DNA from: Acinetobacter sp. ANC 5054
GTDB taxonomy: Bacteria > Pseudomonadota > Gammaproteobacteria > Pseudomonadales > Moraxellaceae
Assembly: GCF_002135295.1 (NCBI RefSeq)
Contig: NZ_NEGG01000005.1
Coordinates: 1-64,000, forward strand
Direction: 5' to 3'
DNA length: 64,000 bases
Positions 26,766 through 36,139 of this stretch are shown here, piece after piece. The notes beneath the pieces are model-generated. The model searched no databases. It saw only the letters and a list, made by a program, of their open reading frames with translations, and was not told the origin of the DNA. Position numbers and translations under genes: made by a program. Positions within the stretch are counted from its first letter, which is position 1. Each line of letters begins with the position of its first letter.

Positions 26766-29186
26766 ATGAAAAACTGGGTCGATCCTGAAGCGAAAGCTGA
26801 AGCCGAACGTTATGAAAATCCAATTCCGAGTCGTACTCTGATCCAGGAGACGATTGAACAACTCAAAACTCCCCTATCGCATGCCGATTTTGTGGAGCAT
26901 TTTGAAATTGCCGATCAAAAAAGTATTGATGCGCTGAGTCATCGTCTGATTGCGATGGTTCGTGATGGTCAGTTGATGAAAGATGGCTTTAAGTTCCAGC
27001 TTGCAACTGAACAACCCACTCATGAAGCAACGGTTTACATCAACTCGAAAGGTTTGGGTACAGCCAACATTAGCGGTGAAGATGACTTATTACTGCCTGA
27101 ACGTGAACTTCGTCAGGTGTTTAATGGTGACCGTGTCAAAGTCCGTCAAACGTCAGTAGACCGTAAAGGTAAAGCTTGGGGCTTTGTGACAGAGGTGCTT
27201 CAGCACCGTGTGAAAGAAATTATTGGTAAAGTTTCAGAATATGAAGGTGAATACTTTATTCAGCCTGCCAATCCGAATGCCCATCAGCCGATTACTTTAG
27301 AAAAAGAGCTGATTGAACACGCCAAAGTTAAATTGGGTGATTCAGTTCGTGTAGCAATTGATGACTATCCAACCAAAGATGAATTTGCAACGGGTCATAT
27401 CGTTCAATCAATGGCAGATAAAGCCGATACCGAAATCATTATTCCACAAACGATTTTGGAATTTGGTTTACCCTACGAATTCCCTGAAGCTGTACTAAAA
27501 GAAGCAGACAGTTTTAAAGAGCCATCCGAACAAGACCGTGAAGGCCGTGTTGATTTACGTGATTTAGCTTTAGTCACCATTGATGGTGAAGATGCCCGTG
27601 ACTTTGATGATGCAGTTTATGCTGAAAAACGTCCCGGTGGTGGTTATCGCGTCGTCGTGGCGATTGCTGATGTGAGTCATTATGTACGTCCGGGTAAGCC
27701 GCTGGATGATGAAGCACAAGAACGCGGGACTTCTGTGTATTTCCCACACTTCGTTTTGCCGATGCTGCCTGAAGCACTTTCCAATGGTTTGTGTTCATTG
27801 AACCCACATCTTGACCGTTTATGTATGGTCTGTGATTTGAATTTGTCTCGCGCGGGCCGTGTGACCAAGTTTGAATTTTATCCGGGTGTTATGCACTCTA
27901 AAGCACGCTTGACCTATACCCAAGTGGCTGAATATTTCGATGGAAATAGTCAGGCGATTCCTGAAGATCGCGATGTGCGTAAATCAGTGAATACCCTGTT
28001 CCAGTTGTATCAAGTGCTCAAAGGCTTACGTGCTGAACGTCATGCAATGGAATTTGAAACCGTTGAAACTTACATGACTTTTGACGAACTTGGCGGTATT
28101 AATGAAATCCTGCCACGCAACCGAAATGATGCGCATAAGTTGATTGAAGAATGTATGTTATTGGCAAACGTTGCGGCGGCTGAATATGCATTAAAAAATG
28201 AAATTCCTATGCTCTACCGTGTGCATGAGCCACCAGAGTTTTCACGTATTCAAAAAGTTCGTGATTTCGTTAAATTATTGGGCTTACCATTCCCAGAACA
28301 GCCAACTCAGGCCGACTATCAAGCGGTCATTGATGCAACCAAAGACCGTATTGATGCACCAAGTATTCATGCCGTGTTATTGCGTTCAATGATGCAAGCT
28401 TATTATGGTGCCAATAACGCAGGTCACTTTGGTTTGGCCTATGAAGCGTATACACACTTTACCTCGCCAATTCGTCGCTACCCTGACTTATTGTTGCACC
28501 GTGCCATCAAAGCACAGTTAAAGAAAAAACCGTATCCAATTTCTGGTGCATCTTTAGATGATGCGGGTGAACACTTCTCTGCCACTGAACGTCGTGCTGA
28601 TGAAGCATCACGTTCTGTTACCACATGGTTGAAATGTCACTATATGCAGCAGCATTTGGGTGAAGAATTTGTCGGTACAATTAGTGCAACGGCTGAGTTC
28701 GGCTTATTCGTGACACTTAAAGATTTGTATGTCGATGGCATGATTCATGTCAGCCAGTTAGGTGATGATTTCTTTGTCTATGACCAACCAAGCCAAAGCC
28801 TCATTGGTCAATCACGTGGTCAAGTCTTTAGCTTAGGCGATGAAGTTAAAATTAAGGTTGCAGGTGTCAATTTAGAAGAACGCAAAATCGACTTCGAATT
28901 GATCCAACAACTGAGTCATGCTGGTCGTGCTATTCGCAGCCGTGCCCCACGTGTGGCTAAAACTGGTGCTAAAGAAGAAGTTTTTGCAGAGCGCAACAAA
29001 GCCACTGCCAGCGAAGATGGAGAACAGCCCATACGACGCAAAAAAGGCAAAGCGAAGCCCAGTTCTTTCAGCAAAAAGCCTGCTAAAAAATCTGCAAGCA
29101 AATCTGAAGCAAAGGCTAAAGATAAAGTGAAGAAAAAATCTAAACCGAAAAAGAAAAAATCCAATGCTAAATCAGCTGCGGATTAA
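26766..29186 (+). CDS. rnr: Ribonuclease R
   Basis: RNase R is a processive 3'-5' exoribonuclease that degrades structured RNA. In order: an N-terminal winged-helix region, two cold-shock domains, the RNB catalytic domain with metal-binding aspartates (VTIDGEDARDFDDAVYAEKR), an S1 domain (GEEFVGTISATAEFGLFVTLKDLYVDGMIHVSQL), and a lysine-rich basic tail. Length is 806 aa, normal. It is followed by a strong terminator. The 5' gap holds no small gene. Confidence 0.96.
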   Translation: MKNWVDPEAKAEAERYENPIPSRTLIQETIEQLKTPLSHADFVEHFEIADQKSIDALSHRLIAMVRDGQLMKDGFKFQLATEQPTHEATVYINSKGLGTANISGEDDLLLPERELRQVFNGDRVKVRQTSVDRKGKAWGFVTEVLQHRVKEIIGKVSEYEGEYFIQPANPNAHQPITLEKELIEHAKVKLGDSVRVAIDDYPTKDEFATGHIVQSMADKADTEIIIPQTILEFGLPYEFPEAVLKEADSFKEPSEQDREGRVDLRDLALVTIDGEDARDFDDAVYAEKRPGGGYRVVVAIADVSHYVRPGKPLDDEAQERGTSVYFPHFVLPMLPEALSNGLCSLNPHLDRLCMVCDLNLSRAGRVTKFEFYPGVMHSKARLTYTQVAEYFDGNSQAIPEDRDVRKSVNTLFQLYQVLKGLRAERHAMEFETVETYMTFDELGGINEILPRNRNDAHKLIEECMLLANVAAAEYALKNEIPMLYRVHEPPEFSRIQKVRDFVKLLGLPFPEQPTQADYQAVIDATKDRIDAPSIHAVLLRSMMQAYYGANNAGHFGLAYEAYTHFTSPIRRYPDLLLHRAIKAQLKKKPYPISGASLDDAGEHFSATERRADEASRSVTTWLKCHYMQQHLGEEFVGTISATAEFGLFVTLKDLYVDGMIHVSQLGDDFFVYDQPSQSLIGQSRGQVFSLGDEVKIKVAGVNLEERKIDFELIQQLSHAGRAIRSRAPRVAKTGAKEEVFAERNKATASEDGEQPIRRKKGKAKPSSFSKKPAKKSASKSEAKAKDKVKKKSKPKKKKSNAKSAAD

Positions 29187-29196
29187 GGTTTAAATC

Positions 29197-29221
29197 AAGA
29201 GCGCTTCGGCGCTCTTTTTTT
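29197..29221 (+). terminator. Terminator of rnr
   Basis: Perfect stem AAGAGCGC/GCGCTCTT with TTCG loop and T run, 10 bp past the rnr stop. Confidence 0.92.
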
Positions 29222-29345
29222 CAACTTTATAAATACAGGTACTACAGAATATCTAGAAATAAAACAATTAAAAATTACTGAGCCTTGATTTCCCCAATAC
29301 AAAGCCTTACTTCTATAGTTAACACAGAATATTGATGCAGTAAAA

Positions 29346-31388
29346 ATGATGACTTTAGAAAAGGCAACGCTTCCCGTTCCACAGTTTGATCAAATCACCT
29401 TGGACCAACTCAAAGAAAAAATTCAAACTGCGATTCAGCAAGGGCAACAGTTTTTGAATGAGCTGACAGAAGTTCCAGACTCAATTCAACAGCAGCTCAA
29501 TATACTCGAACAGGTTGATACCCTCGAAAATAGTATGAGTGAAGCATGGGGTGTACTGTCACATTTAAATGCAGTAATGAACAATGCAGAAACCCGTGAA
29601 CTGTATCAATCCCTATTGCCGAGTTTAAGCGAATACTACACTCAACTTGGGCAACACACTGCGCTGTATCAAACCTATCAACATGTCTATGACAACAGCT
29701 TGTTGAGCACACTCCCTGCCGCACAGCAAAGTGCGATTAAATTGGCCTTACGTGATTTTAAACTTTCGGGTGTTGCTTTAGAGGGCGAAGCCAAAAAACG
29801 CTATGCTGAAATTTCTGCTCGCCTTTCACAGCTTTCTTCAGATTTTTCCAATCATGTGCTGGATGCGACCCAAGCCTATTTCAAACCCTTAACTGAGGCT
29901 CAGCTTAAAGGTTTACCACAAGGCAGTATTGATCTGCTTAAACAGTATGGTCAACAACGCGAATTAGATCAGGCCGTGGCAACGCTAGATTTTCCATCTT
30001 ACATCGCCATTATGACTTATGCAGAAGATCGTGATGTTCGTGAGGCGCTGTATACAGCCTATACCACTCGTGCTTCAGACCAATCCGATCTGACTGAATT
30101 TGACAATACCGCAGTCATGGAAGAAATTCTAAAACTTCGTCAGGAAATGGCAAGTTTACTTGGCTTCAACAACTATGCCGAATTGTCATTGGCCAGCAAA
30201 ATGGCACCCAATGTTGAAACCGTTGATCAGTTCCTGATTGAACTCGCAGAACATGCTCGTGCACCTGCGGAAAAAGAAATTGCAGAACTCAAGGCCATTG
30301 CAGCACTTGATGGGGTGAACGAATTAAAACCTTGGGACACCACCTTTTATTCAGAAAAACTCAAAGTTCAGCAATTCAATTTATCGCAAGAAGACCTGAA
30401 ACCCTATTTCCCTGCACCCAAAATTATTCAAGGCTTATTTAGCATTGTAAATCGCCTCTATGGCATTCAAATCGTAGAACGCGAAGCACCCCTTTGGCAT
30501 CCAGATGCGCATTATTTTGAACTGGAAGATCAAGGCACAGTCATTGGCGGTTTCTATTTCGACCTTTATGCACGCAGTGGTAAGCGTGGCGGTGCATGGA
30601 TGAGTGGATTCCGTTCACGCATGCAAACCAGCCATGGCTTACAAAAACCAATTTGCTATATGGTGTGTAACTTTACACCACCTGTAGGCGATCAACCTGC
30701 ACTGCTCACCCATGACGAAGTGACCACGTTGTTCCATGAATTTGGACATGGTCTACATCATATGCTGACTGAAGTGGATAATATTGCTGTCGCAGGCACA
30801 CATGGTGTGGCTTGGGATGCAGTCGAGCTACCGAGTCAATTTATGGAGTTCTGGACATGGGATAAGGAAAGTTTAGATTTACTGAGTGAGCATACTGAAT
30901 CAAAACAAAGCTTACCCGCTGAACTACTCAAAGCATTACAAGATGCACGCTTCTTCCAATCAGGTATGCAAACCTTACGTCAAATTGAATTTGCTATGTT
31001 TGACTTAAATATCCATAAAGCCAATCCCGCTTTAGATGCTGCGGGTATTCAGCATACCCTCGATGACATTCGTCAAAAATATGCAGTTGCACCAACCACC
31101 AGCGACAACCGATTCCAACATGGATTCAGTCATATTTTCGCAGGCGGCTATGCTGCTGGTTATTATTCATACAAATGGGCGGAAGTTTTAGCCAGTGATG
31201 CCTTCGATCGTTTCGAAAATGAAGGGATTTTTAATACCGCGACTGGCAAGTCGTTTAGACAATTTATTCTAGCAGTTGGCGGAAAAGATACAGCACTTGA
31301 TGCATTTATCAATTTCCGTGGACGCGAGCCAAAAATAGATGCTTTGCTTCGTCATCAGGGTTGGACGAACGCATCTAAAAACGCTTAA
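29346..31388 (+). CDS. prlC: Oligopeptidase A
   Basis: A cytoplasmic M3 zinc metallopeptidase that breaks down signal peptides and other oligopeptides. The HEFGH zinc motif is at residues 464-468, followed by the downstream Glu in the VELPSQFMEFW region. The length of 680 aa is standard. The start may be ATG 29346 or the adjacent ATG 29349; the ribosome binding site is weak. The downstream YheV gene begins 31 bp later and is probably co-transcribed. Confidence 0.94.
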   Translation: MMTLEKATLPVPQFDQITLDQLKEKIQTAIQQGQQFLNELTEVPDSIQQQLNILEQVDTLENSMSEAWGVLSHLNAVMNNAETRELYQSLLPSLSEYYTQLGQHTALYQTYQHVYDNSLLSTLPAAQQSAIKLALRDFKLSGVALEGEAKKRYAEISARLSQLSSDFSNHVLDATQAYFKPLTEAQLKGLPQGSIDLLKQYGQQRELDQAVATLDFPSYIAIMTYAEDRDVREALYTAYTTRASDQSDLTEFDNTAVMEEILKLRQEMASLLGFNNYAELSLASKMAPNVETVDQFLIELAEHARAPAEKEIAELKAIAALDGVNELKPWDTTFYSEKLKVQQFNLSQEDLKPYFPAPKIIQGLFSIVNRLYGIQIVEREAPLWHPDAHYFELEDQGTVIGGFYFDLYARSGKRGGAWMSGFRSRMQTSHGLQKPICYMVCNFTPPVGDQPALLTHDEVTTLFHEFGHGLHHMLTEVDNIAVAGTHGVAWDAVELPSQFMEFWTWDKESLDLLSEHTESKQSLPAELLKALQDARFFQSGMQTLRQIEFAMFDLNIHKANPALDAAGIQHTLDDIRQKYAVAPTTSDNRFQHGFSHIFAGGYAAGYYSYKWAEVLASDAFDRFENEGIFNTATGKSFRQFILAVGGKDTALDAFINFRGREPKIDALLRHQGWTNASKNA

Positions 31389-31419
31389 ACTAAGGGCCTT
31401 AGTTAGATTCAAGGTAAGT

Positions 31420-31638
31420 ATGATGACCATTAAACGACGATTCATTGCAGGCGCAAAATGTCCTAAATGCCAGGCCATGGATCGGGTTGTCATGCTGACC
31501 TCTGGTGACGACGAATGGATTGAATGCATTGATTGTGGCTACAGTGAAAATCGACCAACTCATGTCGATCAACCTGAACAGCCTGCTGTGCCAGACGATG
31601 TCGGTGTTATTCAATTTAAGCCACGCCAGCCTAAATAA
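31420..31638 (+). CDS. YheV family zinc-ribbon protein
   Basis: A 72-aa protein with two CxxC pairs (AKCPKCQAMDR and IECIDCGYSE) forming a predicted zinc ribbon. AAGG at 31411-31414 precedes ATG 31420. In Gammaproteobacteria yheV often follows prlC, and the same order appears here, which supports the assignment. Function is unknown. The upstream in-frame extension overlapping prlC is rejected. Confidence 0.88.
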   Translation: MMTIKRRFIAGAKCPKCQAMDRVVMLTSGDDEWIECIDCGYSENRPTHVDQPEQPAVPDDVGVIQFKPRQPK

Positions 31639-31654
31639 AAATTAAGGTCAAATA

Positions 31655-32092
31655 ATGACAGTAGATCAAAGAAATAATCCCAAACTTTTAGTGGGAATCA
31701 TTGGGGGCTTAACTGTATTGATCGCAGTATTTCTTGCGTATCAATGGTTGAGTAGTAGCGCTGAAACAAATACCGAACATCAGGAAGAACTGGCTGCCGC
31801 TCCGGCAAAACCTGCTGTAGCAACACCTGTTAGCACTGAATTAGAAAGCTCTGCCCCTGCTATGGAAACTGAAACTATAAAACTGGTTGAAGATGATCTG
31901 TTGGATGCACCTGTCCCTGAAAATGCCTCTTTAGCCAAAGAGGAAATAGCCAAGTTGGATGATATTCAACAGCAATTGAATGAGCAAGAAACCTCATTGA
32001 AACAGCAACATGGCGATGCTGATAAACTTATCAACCTGAAAGAAGAACAGATTAAATTGCTCGAAGCTCAATTGGCTCAGCAAGGCAAATAA
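31655..32092 (+). CDS. Membrane-anchored coiled-coil protein
   Basis: The 145-aa product has one N-terminal transmembrane helix (about residues 11-31, LLVGIIGGLTVLIAVFLAYQWL). An alanine/proline/glutamate-rich linker follows. The C-terminus is glutamine-rich with heptad-like repeats (LDDIQQQLNEQETSLKQQHGDADKLINLKEEQIKLLEAQLAQQ), as in a coiled coil. I do not recognise a family. It sits 16 bp after yheV, so it probably belongs to the prlC-yheV transcript. Confidence 0.75.
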   Translation: MTVDQRNNPKLLVGIIGGLTVLIAVFLAYQWLSSSAETNTEHQEELAAAPAKPAVATPVSTELESSAPAMETETIKLVEDDLLDAPVPENASLAKEEIAKLDDIQQQLNEQETSLKQQHGDADKLINLKEEQIKLLEAQLAQQGK

Positions 32093-32160
32093 GCCGTAGC
32101 TTTATCACATCTTGAGATTATTTAGGCTAGAATATCATCGGATCTTCTGGCCTTTATTTT

Positions 32161-33048
32161 ATGTCTTCAACCACTACAACACATAACATTCCTAAAGCCA
32201 TTGGCTTATTGATGCTCTCTGCCCTGCTGTTTTCGATCATGGGTGTTTGCATTCGCTATGCATCCCATACTGTCGACAATCCCACCATCGTCTTTTTTCG
32301 AAATGTCGTCGGACTCTTTATTTTTTTGCCCTTTATCTTCAAAAAAGGCACTGCGTTTTTTAAAACCGAAAAAATCTGGATGCATACATGGCGTTCTGTG
32401 GTTGGACTCATTGCCATGTATGGCTTCTTCTATGCCATTGCCCATCTAAAATTATCCAATGCCATGGTATTTACCTACTCTTCGCCCATTTTTATTCCAC
32501 TGATTGCTTGGTTATTTTTAAAAGAAAAAATGACGCCAAGTATGCTGATTGCAGCAGTGGTCGGTTTATTTGGGGTCTTATTTGTCGCGAAACCTGATGC
32601 AGGTATGTTTAACCAACTCTCCCTCATTGGACTCACCGCGAGCTTTTTAGCTGCGATGGCATTTGTGACTGTTCGTGCACTGACATCGACTGAGCCACCT
32701 GAGCGTATTGTTTTTTATTTCTGCTTTTTTGGCGCACTCATTTCCATGGTTCCGATGTTTTGGCTTTGGCGCCCCTACGCCCTGCAAGAACTTGCCTTTT
32801 TAATCAGTGCGGGACTGTTGGCCAACATCAGTCAAATTTTCATGTCCAATGCCTATAAACTCGCACCAGCCGGACAGATTGGTCCAGTCAATTATGTTGC
32901 GATTATTTTCGCTGGTATTTGGGGTTTTCTACTTTGGCATGAAACACCAGACGCTTATAGCTTAGTTGGTTTTATCTTTATTTTTATTGCCATTTTGCTC
33001 TGTAGCCCACTCCTTCAAAATAAATTTAAAAGAGAAAAGAGCGAATAA
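32161..33048 (+). CDS. EamA/DMT family transporter
   Basis: The 295-aa inner-membrane protein shows two EamA halves with about ten helices (ALLFSIMGVCIRYASH, HLKLSNAMVFTYSSPIFIPLIAWLFLKEKMTP, and a C-terminal copy). It is distinct from the EamA pair at 19079-21028. It is likely an exporter, but the substrate is unknown. The ribosome binding site of the ATG at 32161 is weak. A bidirectional terminator separates it from the TRAP permease. Confidence 0.85.
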   Translation: MSSTTTTHNIPKAIGLLMLSALLFSIMGVCIRYASHTVDNPTIVFFRNVVGLFIFLPFIFKKGTAFFKTEKIWMHTWRSVVGLIAMYGFFYAIAHLKLSNAMVFTYSSPIFIPLIAWLFLKEKMTPSMLIAAVVGLFGVLFVAKPDAGMFNQLSLIGLTASFLAAMAFVTVRALTSTEPPERIVFYFCFFGALISMVPMFWLWRPYALQELAFLISAGLLANISQIFMSNAYKLAPAGQIGPVNYVAIIFAGIWGFLLWHETPDAYSLVGFIFIFIAILLCSPLLQNKFKREKSE

Positions 33049-33070
33049 ATAATCCGTTTCATGTGTCCAT

Positions 33071-33096
33071 AAAAAAGCACCCGAAGGTGCTTTTTT
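33071..33096. terminator. Bidirectional terminator
   Basis: Stem AAAAAAGCACC/GGTGCTTTTTT with a CGAA loop, between the converging EamA and TRAP genes. Confidence 0.9.
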
Positions 33097-33107
33097 ACTT
33101 TCAGAGA

Positions 33108-35309
33108 TTACTGATACCAGCCAAACAATTTCAGTATGTATGGGGCATAAGTCACGATCACCAGTGCTGGGAACAACACCAAGATTGGCAGAATCCAGCG
33201 TTCATAACGATAGTAGAAGTTTGTGTATTTCTCTTTTGCTTCCGCGTCTGCTGCCCGCACTTCTTCATCCCCGACGGATAGCCGTGTCAGTAAGTGGTTC
33301 AAGGCAACTGGAGGTGATACATAACCTAATTCAAATGCCACCAAGACAATCATCCAGAAGTGAATTGGGTGAATACCATTTTCATACGCCACTGGTGCGA
33401 TGGTTGCCGCCACGAGGATCACTGCACCAAATGGATCTGTGGTCATACCAATAATCGCCAATAACAATGCGATAAAGGCCAATGAAATATAGATATTGCC
33501 TAGATGTGTCGGTAACAATTCAACGATTTCTGTACGTTCAATCAGACCGCCGACACTTGCAGATAGCGCCATCAAAATAATTAACGCACCGATATGACCA
33601 ACAGTTTCTGACGAAGCAAACCAAATTGAACTACCAAAACCACGACGGTTGGCACCATGCCCACCATGACTCCGCATAAACTCTGAACTTTGCTCATGTT
33701 GAATTGAAAGCTGTTCATGCGCATCAACGGCTTGCGGACTAAAGCGATCTGCAAACCAACGGTCAAACATGATGTAAACAATCAGGATGATCGGTAACAC
33801 CACCGGTGCGGTGAACTCATCCATTTGTGTATCTAAACCATATTTATAGAATGCGATGACCAATAAAGTCAGCACGATATATGGAATCACTGGAATAAAC
33901 GCTTTCAACATTCCCGGTACAGCAACTTTTGGCGATGCCACACGGAAGCGTGTTTCTGCAAGGAATAATGAAATCCCTAAGAACAAAAATGCCGTTAACC
34001 AGAAAACATAAATACCATGGTCAAACAGCTCATCCGACGTCACATGACGACTGTCGAGCATTGAAATCAAGATAATCAATAGACATGGGCGAATCACCAC
34101 ACCTAAGGAACCTGACATTGCAGATACAGCGAGTGCAAATTGACGACGAGAACCTGAGTTCCAGACCTCTTTATAAATAATCGCACCCGCAGCCACAACA
34201 AAAATACCCGAAGCACCGGTATACGCTGTTGGAATCGCAGCAGCAATTAGAATGAGCCAAGTCAAAGTTTCAGGTGCTAAATTCCAAGGACGTAAAATAC
34301 CCAAGAACAAATCCATGACACGAGTTTGGGTCAACAACATACCGGCCCAAATAAACAGTGCAAGATTTAAGAAAATCCCTGAGAACTCAACCAATTGTCC
34401 GAGGTAAATCCCCTGACCCATTGGATAATCCATAAAGAAGGTAAATGCGACACCTGTGATAATTGCCATGAAGGCATACAGTGGCACACTGAGTAAAGCC
34501 AGACCGATATTACCTGAACCCGGTTCTTTGGCAGCAGGTGGCTTAAAGAATTGATAGATACTGATCAACATCACACAGCCAAACAGTGCCAACCATAACC
34601 AATATACGGCTAAGGTTTCTGTGGTCGATTTCACCCCAGAATTCAAGACCGAGTTAAATTGACTATATACAGAGAATGTCAGTAAGCCATTACCAATCGC
34701 CATGAATAGCGCATAGACTTTATAGTCTAAACGCGTCGTGGGTGCACGCAAACCAATATGGTGGAATTTAACTGAAGCTGTAATTGCTGATACCAAGACC
34801 ATTAACAATAAAATAAGCACACGGTTTTCAGAACCAAACTTAAAGATTCCGAAGAATGTGGTTTCAATGGTTCGATATGTGCGAATACTTGGATGTTCAT
34901 CTAAGTATTTTTTGGCTTTATCATAAAATAGATATTTTTCTTCACACTGCTGCACTCCTGCCATCACAGAAGTACGTACATCTGACTCCGATGCCGTACC
35001 AAAAATATCGGCAAATTCATCAGCAGCATTGGCTTTCATTTGAGTTTGAACCAGCGCATCCACATCTGGATGACGGTCACAATCTGGCTGGGTCGGTTCT
35101 ACACGTAAAAATGAATACTGCATCCCAATACTTTCATTGCCATACAAACGCTCACCTGTACGTAGAAGCTGACCATGGATCATTTCCCCTGTACCGATAA
35201 TCAATGTAAGCAGAAGCAAGATCAACACGACTAGAGTCGAAATCCATTCTGTCCAGACATAACTTAACAGACCAACAATACCTGATCTGTTGCGTTCATC
35301 ATTTTGCAT
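33108..35309 (-). CDS. TRAP transporter large permease, fused DctQM type
   Basis: The 733-aa membrane protein combines, in one chain, features of the DctQ and DctM subunits of TRAP transporters, which import organic acids using ion gradients. After one helix (about 18-42) there is a soluble insertion of about 115 residues (45-162, with Cys77 and Cys122). A DctQ-like four-helix part follows, then the DctM core (AAAIPTAYTGASGIFVVAAGAIIYKEV, SSETVGHIGALIILMALSASVGGL). No DctP-type binding protein is encoded in the window. The substrate is unknown. Confidence 0.85.
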   Translation of the reverse strand: MQNDERNRSGIVGLLSYVWTEWISTLVVLILLLLTLIIGTGEMIHGQLLRTGERLYGNESIGMQYSFLRVEPTQPDCDRHPDVDALVQTQMKANAADEFADIFGTASESDVRTSVMAGVQQCEEKYLFYDKAKKYLDEHPSIRTYRTIETTFFGIFKFGSENRVLILLLMVLVSAITASVKFHHIGLRAPTTRLDYKVYALFMAIGNGLLTFSVYSQFNSVLNSGVKSTTETLAVYWLWLALFGCVMLISIYQFFKPPAAKEPGSGNIGLALLSVPLYAFMAIITGVAFTFFMDYPMGQGIYLGQLVEFSGIFLNLALFIWAGMLLTQTRVMDLFLGILRPWNLAPETLTWLILIAAAIPTAYTGASGIFVVAAGAIIYKEVWNSGSRRQFALAVSAMSGSLGVVIRPCLLIILISMLDSRHVTSDELFDHGIYVFWLTAFLFLGISLFLAETRFRVASPKVAVPGMLKAFIPVIPYIVLTLLVIAFYKYGLDTQMDEFTAPVVLPIILIVYIMFDRWFADRFSPQAVDAHEQLSIQHEQSSEFMRSHGGHGANRRGFGSSIWFASSETVGHIGALIILMALSASVGGLIERTEIVELLPTHLGNIYISLAFIALLLAIIGMTTDPFGAVILVAATIAPVAYENGIHPIHFWMIVLVAFELGYVSPPVALNHLLTRLSVGDEEVRAADAEAKEKYTNFYYRYERWILPILVLFPALVIVTYAPYILKLFGWYQ

Positions 35310-35498
35310 GAGTCTTCCTATTTTTTATTTTCGAATGCTGGCTAAACACAAGCATCCTGTCCTTTCTGGTTCGAGAACGTCCTTCCTCTTACCACACTGT
35401 TTTATTATTACGTTTAAATTTGCATGAATCTGGCCAAAATAAAAATGACAATATGTATTTTCTTTTCTGTTTTTTTTGTCAACCCAATCACAAATCAC

Positions 35499-36074
35499 TC
35501 ATTCTCGATCAAAGACATAACATCCCACGACATAGAAAACCGCAATCACAATTCCCCAAATCACGCCAAGTAAATGCGCTTCGACCAATACAGGACTCCC
35601 AATTAGTTCTGCTGTTCCTGTACTACCTACGGTATTTTCCCATACTAATTTTGCTAAAATTAAAAACAGAACTAAGGCAGCAAAATTACGCTCTCGCTTA
35701 TACATAAGATGTACACAAGCTACAGTGACGTATGCGCCATGCAACACCCCTGATAGACCGGCATAGGCTTCAATATCTGGTAGGAAAAAGTAAAAACTGA
35801 GGCTAATTAGGGGTGAAAGAATAAGTAGAATTGCAGTGAAATGCCAAACGGCAGCACGTGGAAAAATAAACGGTAAGCAGATAAATGCCAACATATTGAG
35901 CGCAAAATGAATCCATCCCACGTGCACCCAATGTGCTGTCCAAAGCCGCCAAAATTCACCAAATAAATCTTCACGCCAATAAATAAAACTATCTTTAAAG
36001 ACTTGAAGACAGGCGCAAAGAGAGACAAAAACCGCTAAAAAAACAATTTTTTTCATCAAAAACTGATTTTTCAT
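35499..36074 (-). CDS. Rhombosortase-like intramembrane protease
   Basis: A 191-aa rhomboid-fold protein of the rhombosortase (RrtA) type. The catalytic Ser lies in GLSGVLHG (S108) and the His in VEAHLLG (H167); HFALNMLAF supplies the family's conserved His-Asn block. AAGGAG upstream supports ATG 36074. Rhombosortases cleave proteins carrying a C-terminal GlyGly-CTERM anchor; I see no such substrate in this window, so its targets must be elsewhere. Confidence 0.85.
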   Translation of the reverse strand: MKNQFLMKKIVFLAVFVSLCACLQVFKDSFIYWREDLFGEFWRLWTAHWVHVGWIHFALNMLAFICLPFIFPRAAVWHFTAILLILSPLISLSFYFFLPDIEAYAGLSGVLHGAYVTVACVHLMYKRERNFAALVLFLILAKLVWENTVGSTGTAELIGSPVLVEAHLLGVIWGIVIAVFYVVGCYVFDRE

Positions 36075-36139
36075 TTTGCTCTCCTTACTAAAACACTTGA
36101 TGAAGTTGAAGGGCTTGGACTATTTATCTGACTATAGTT

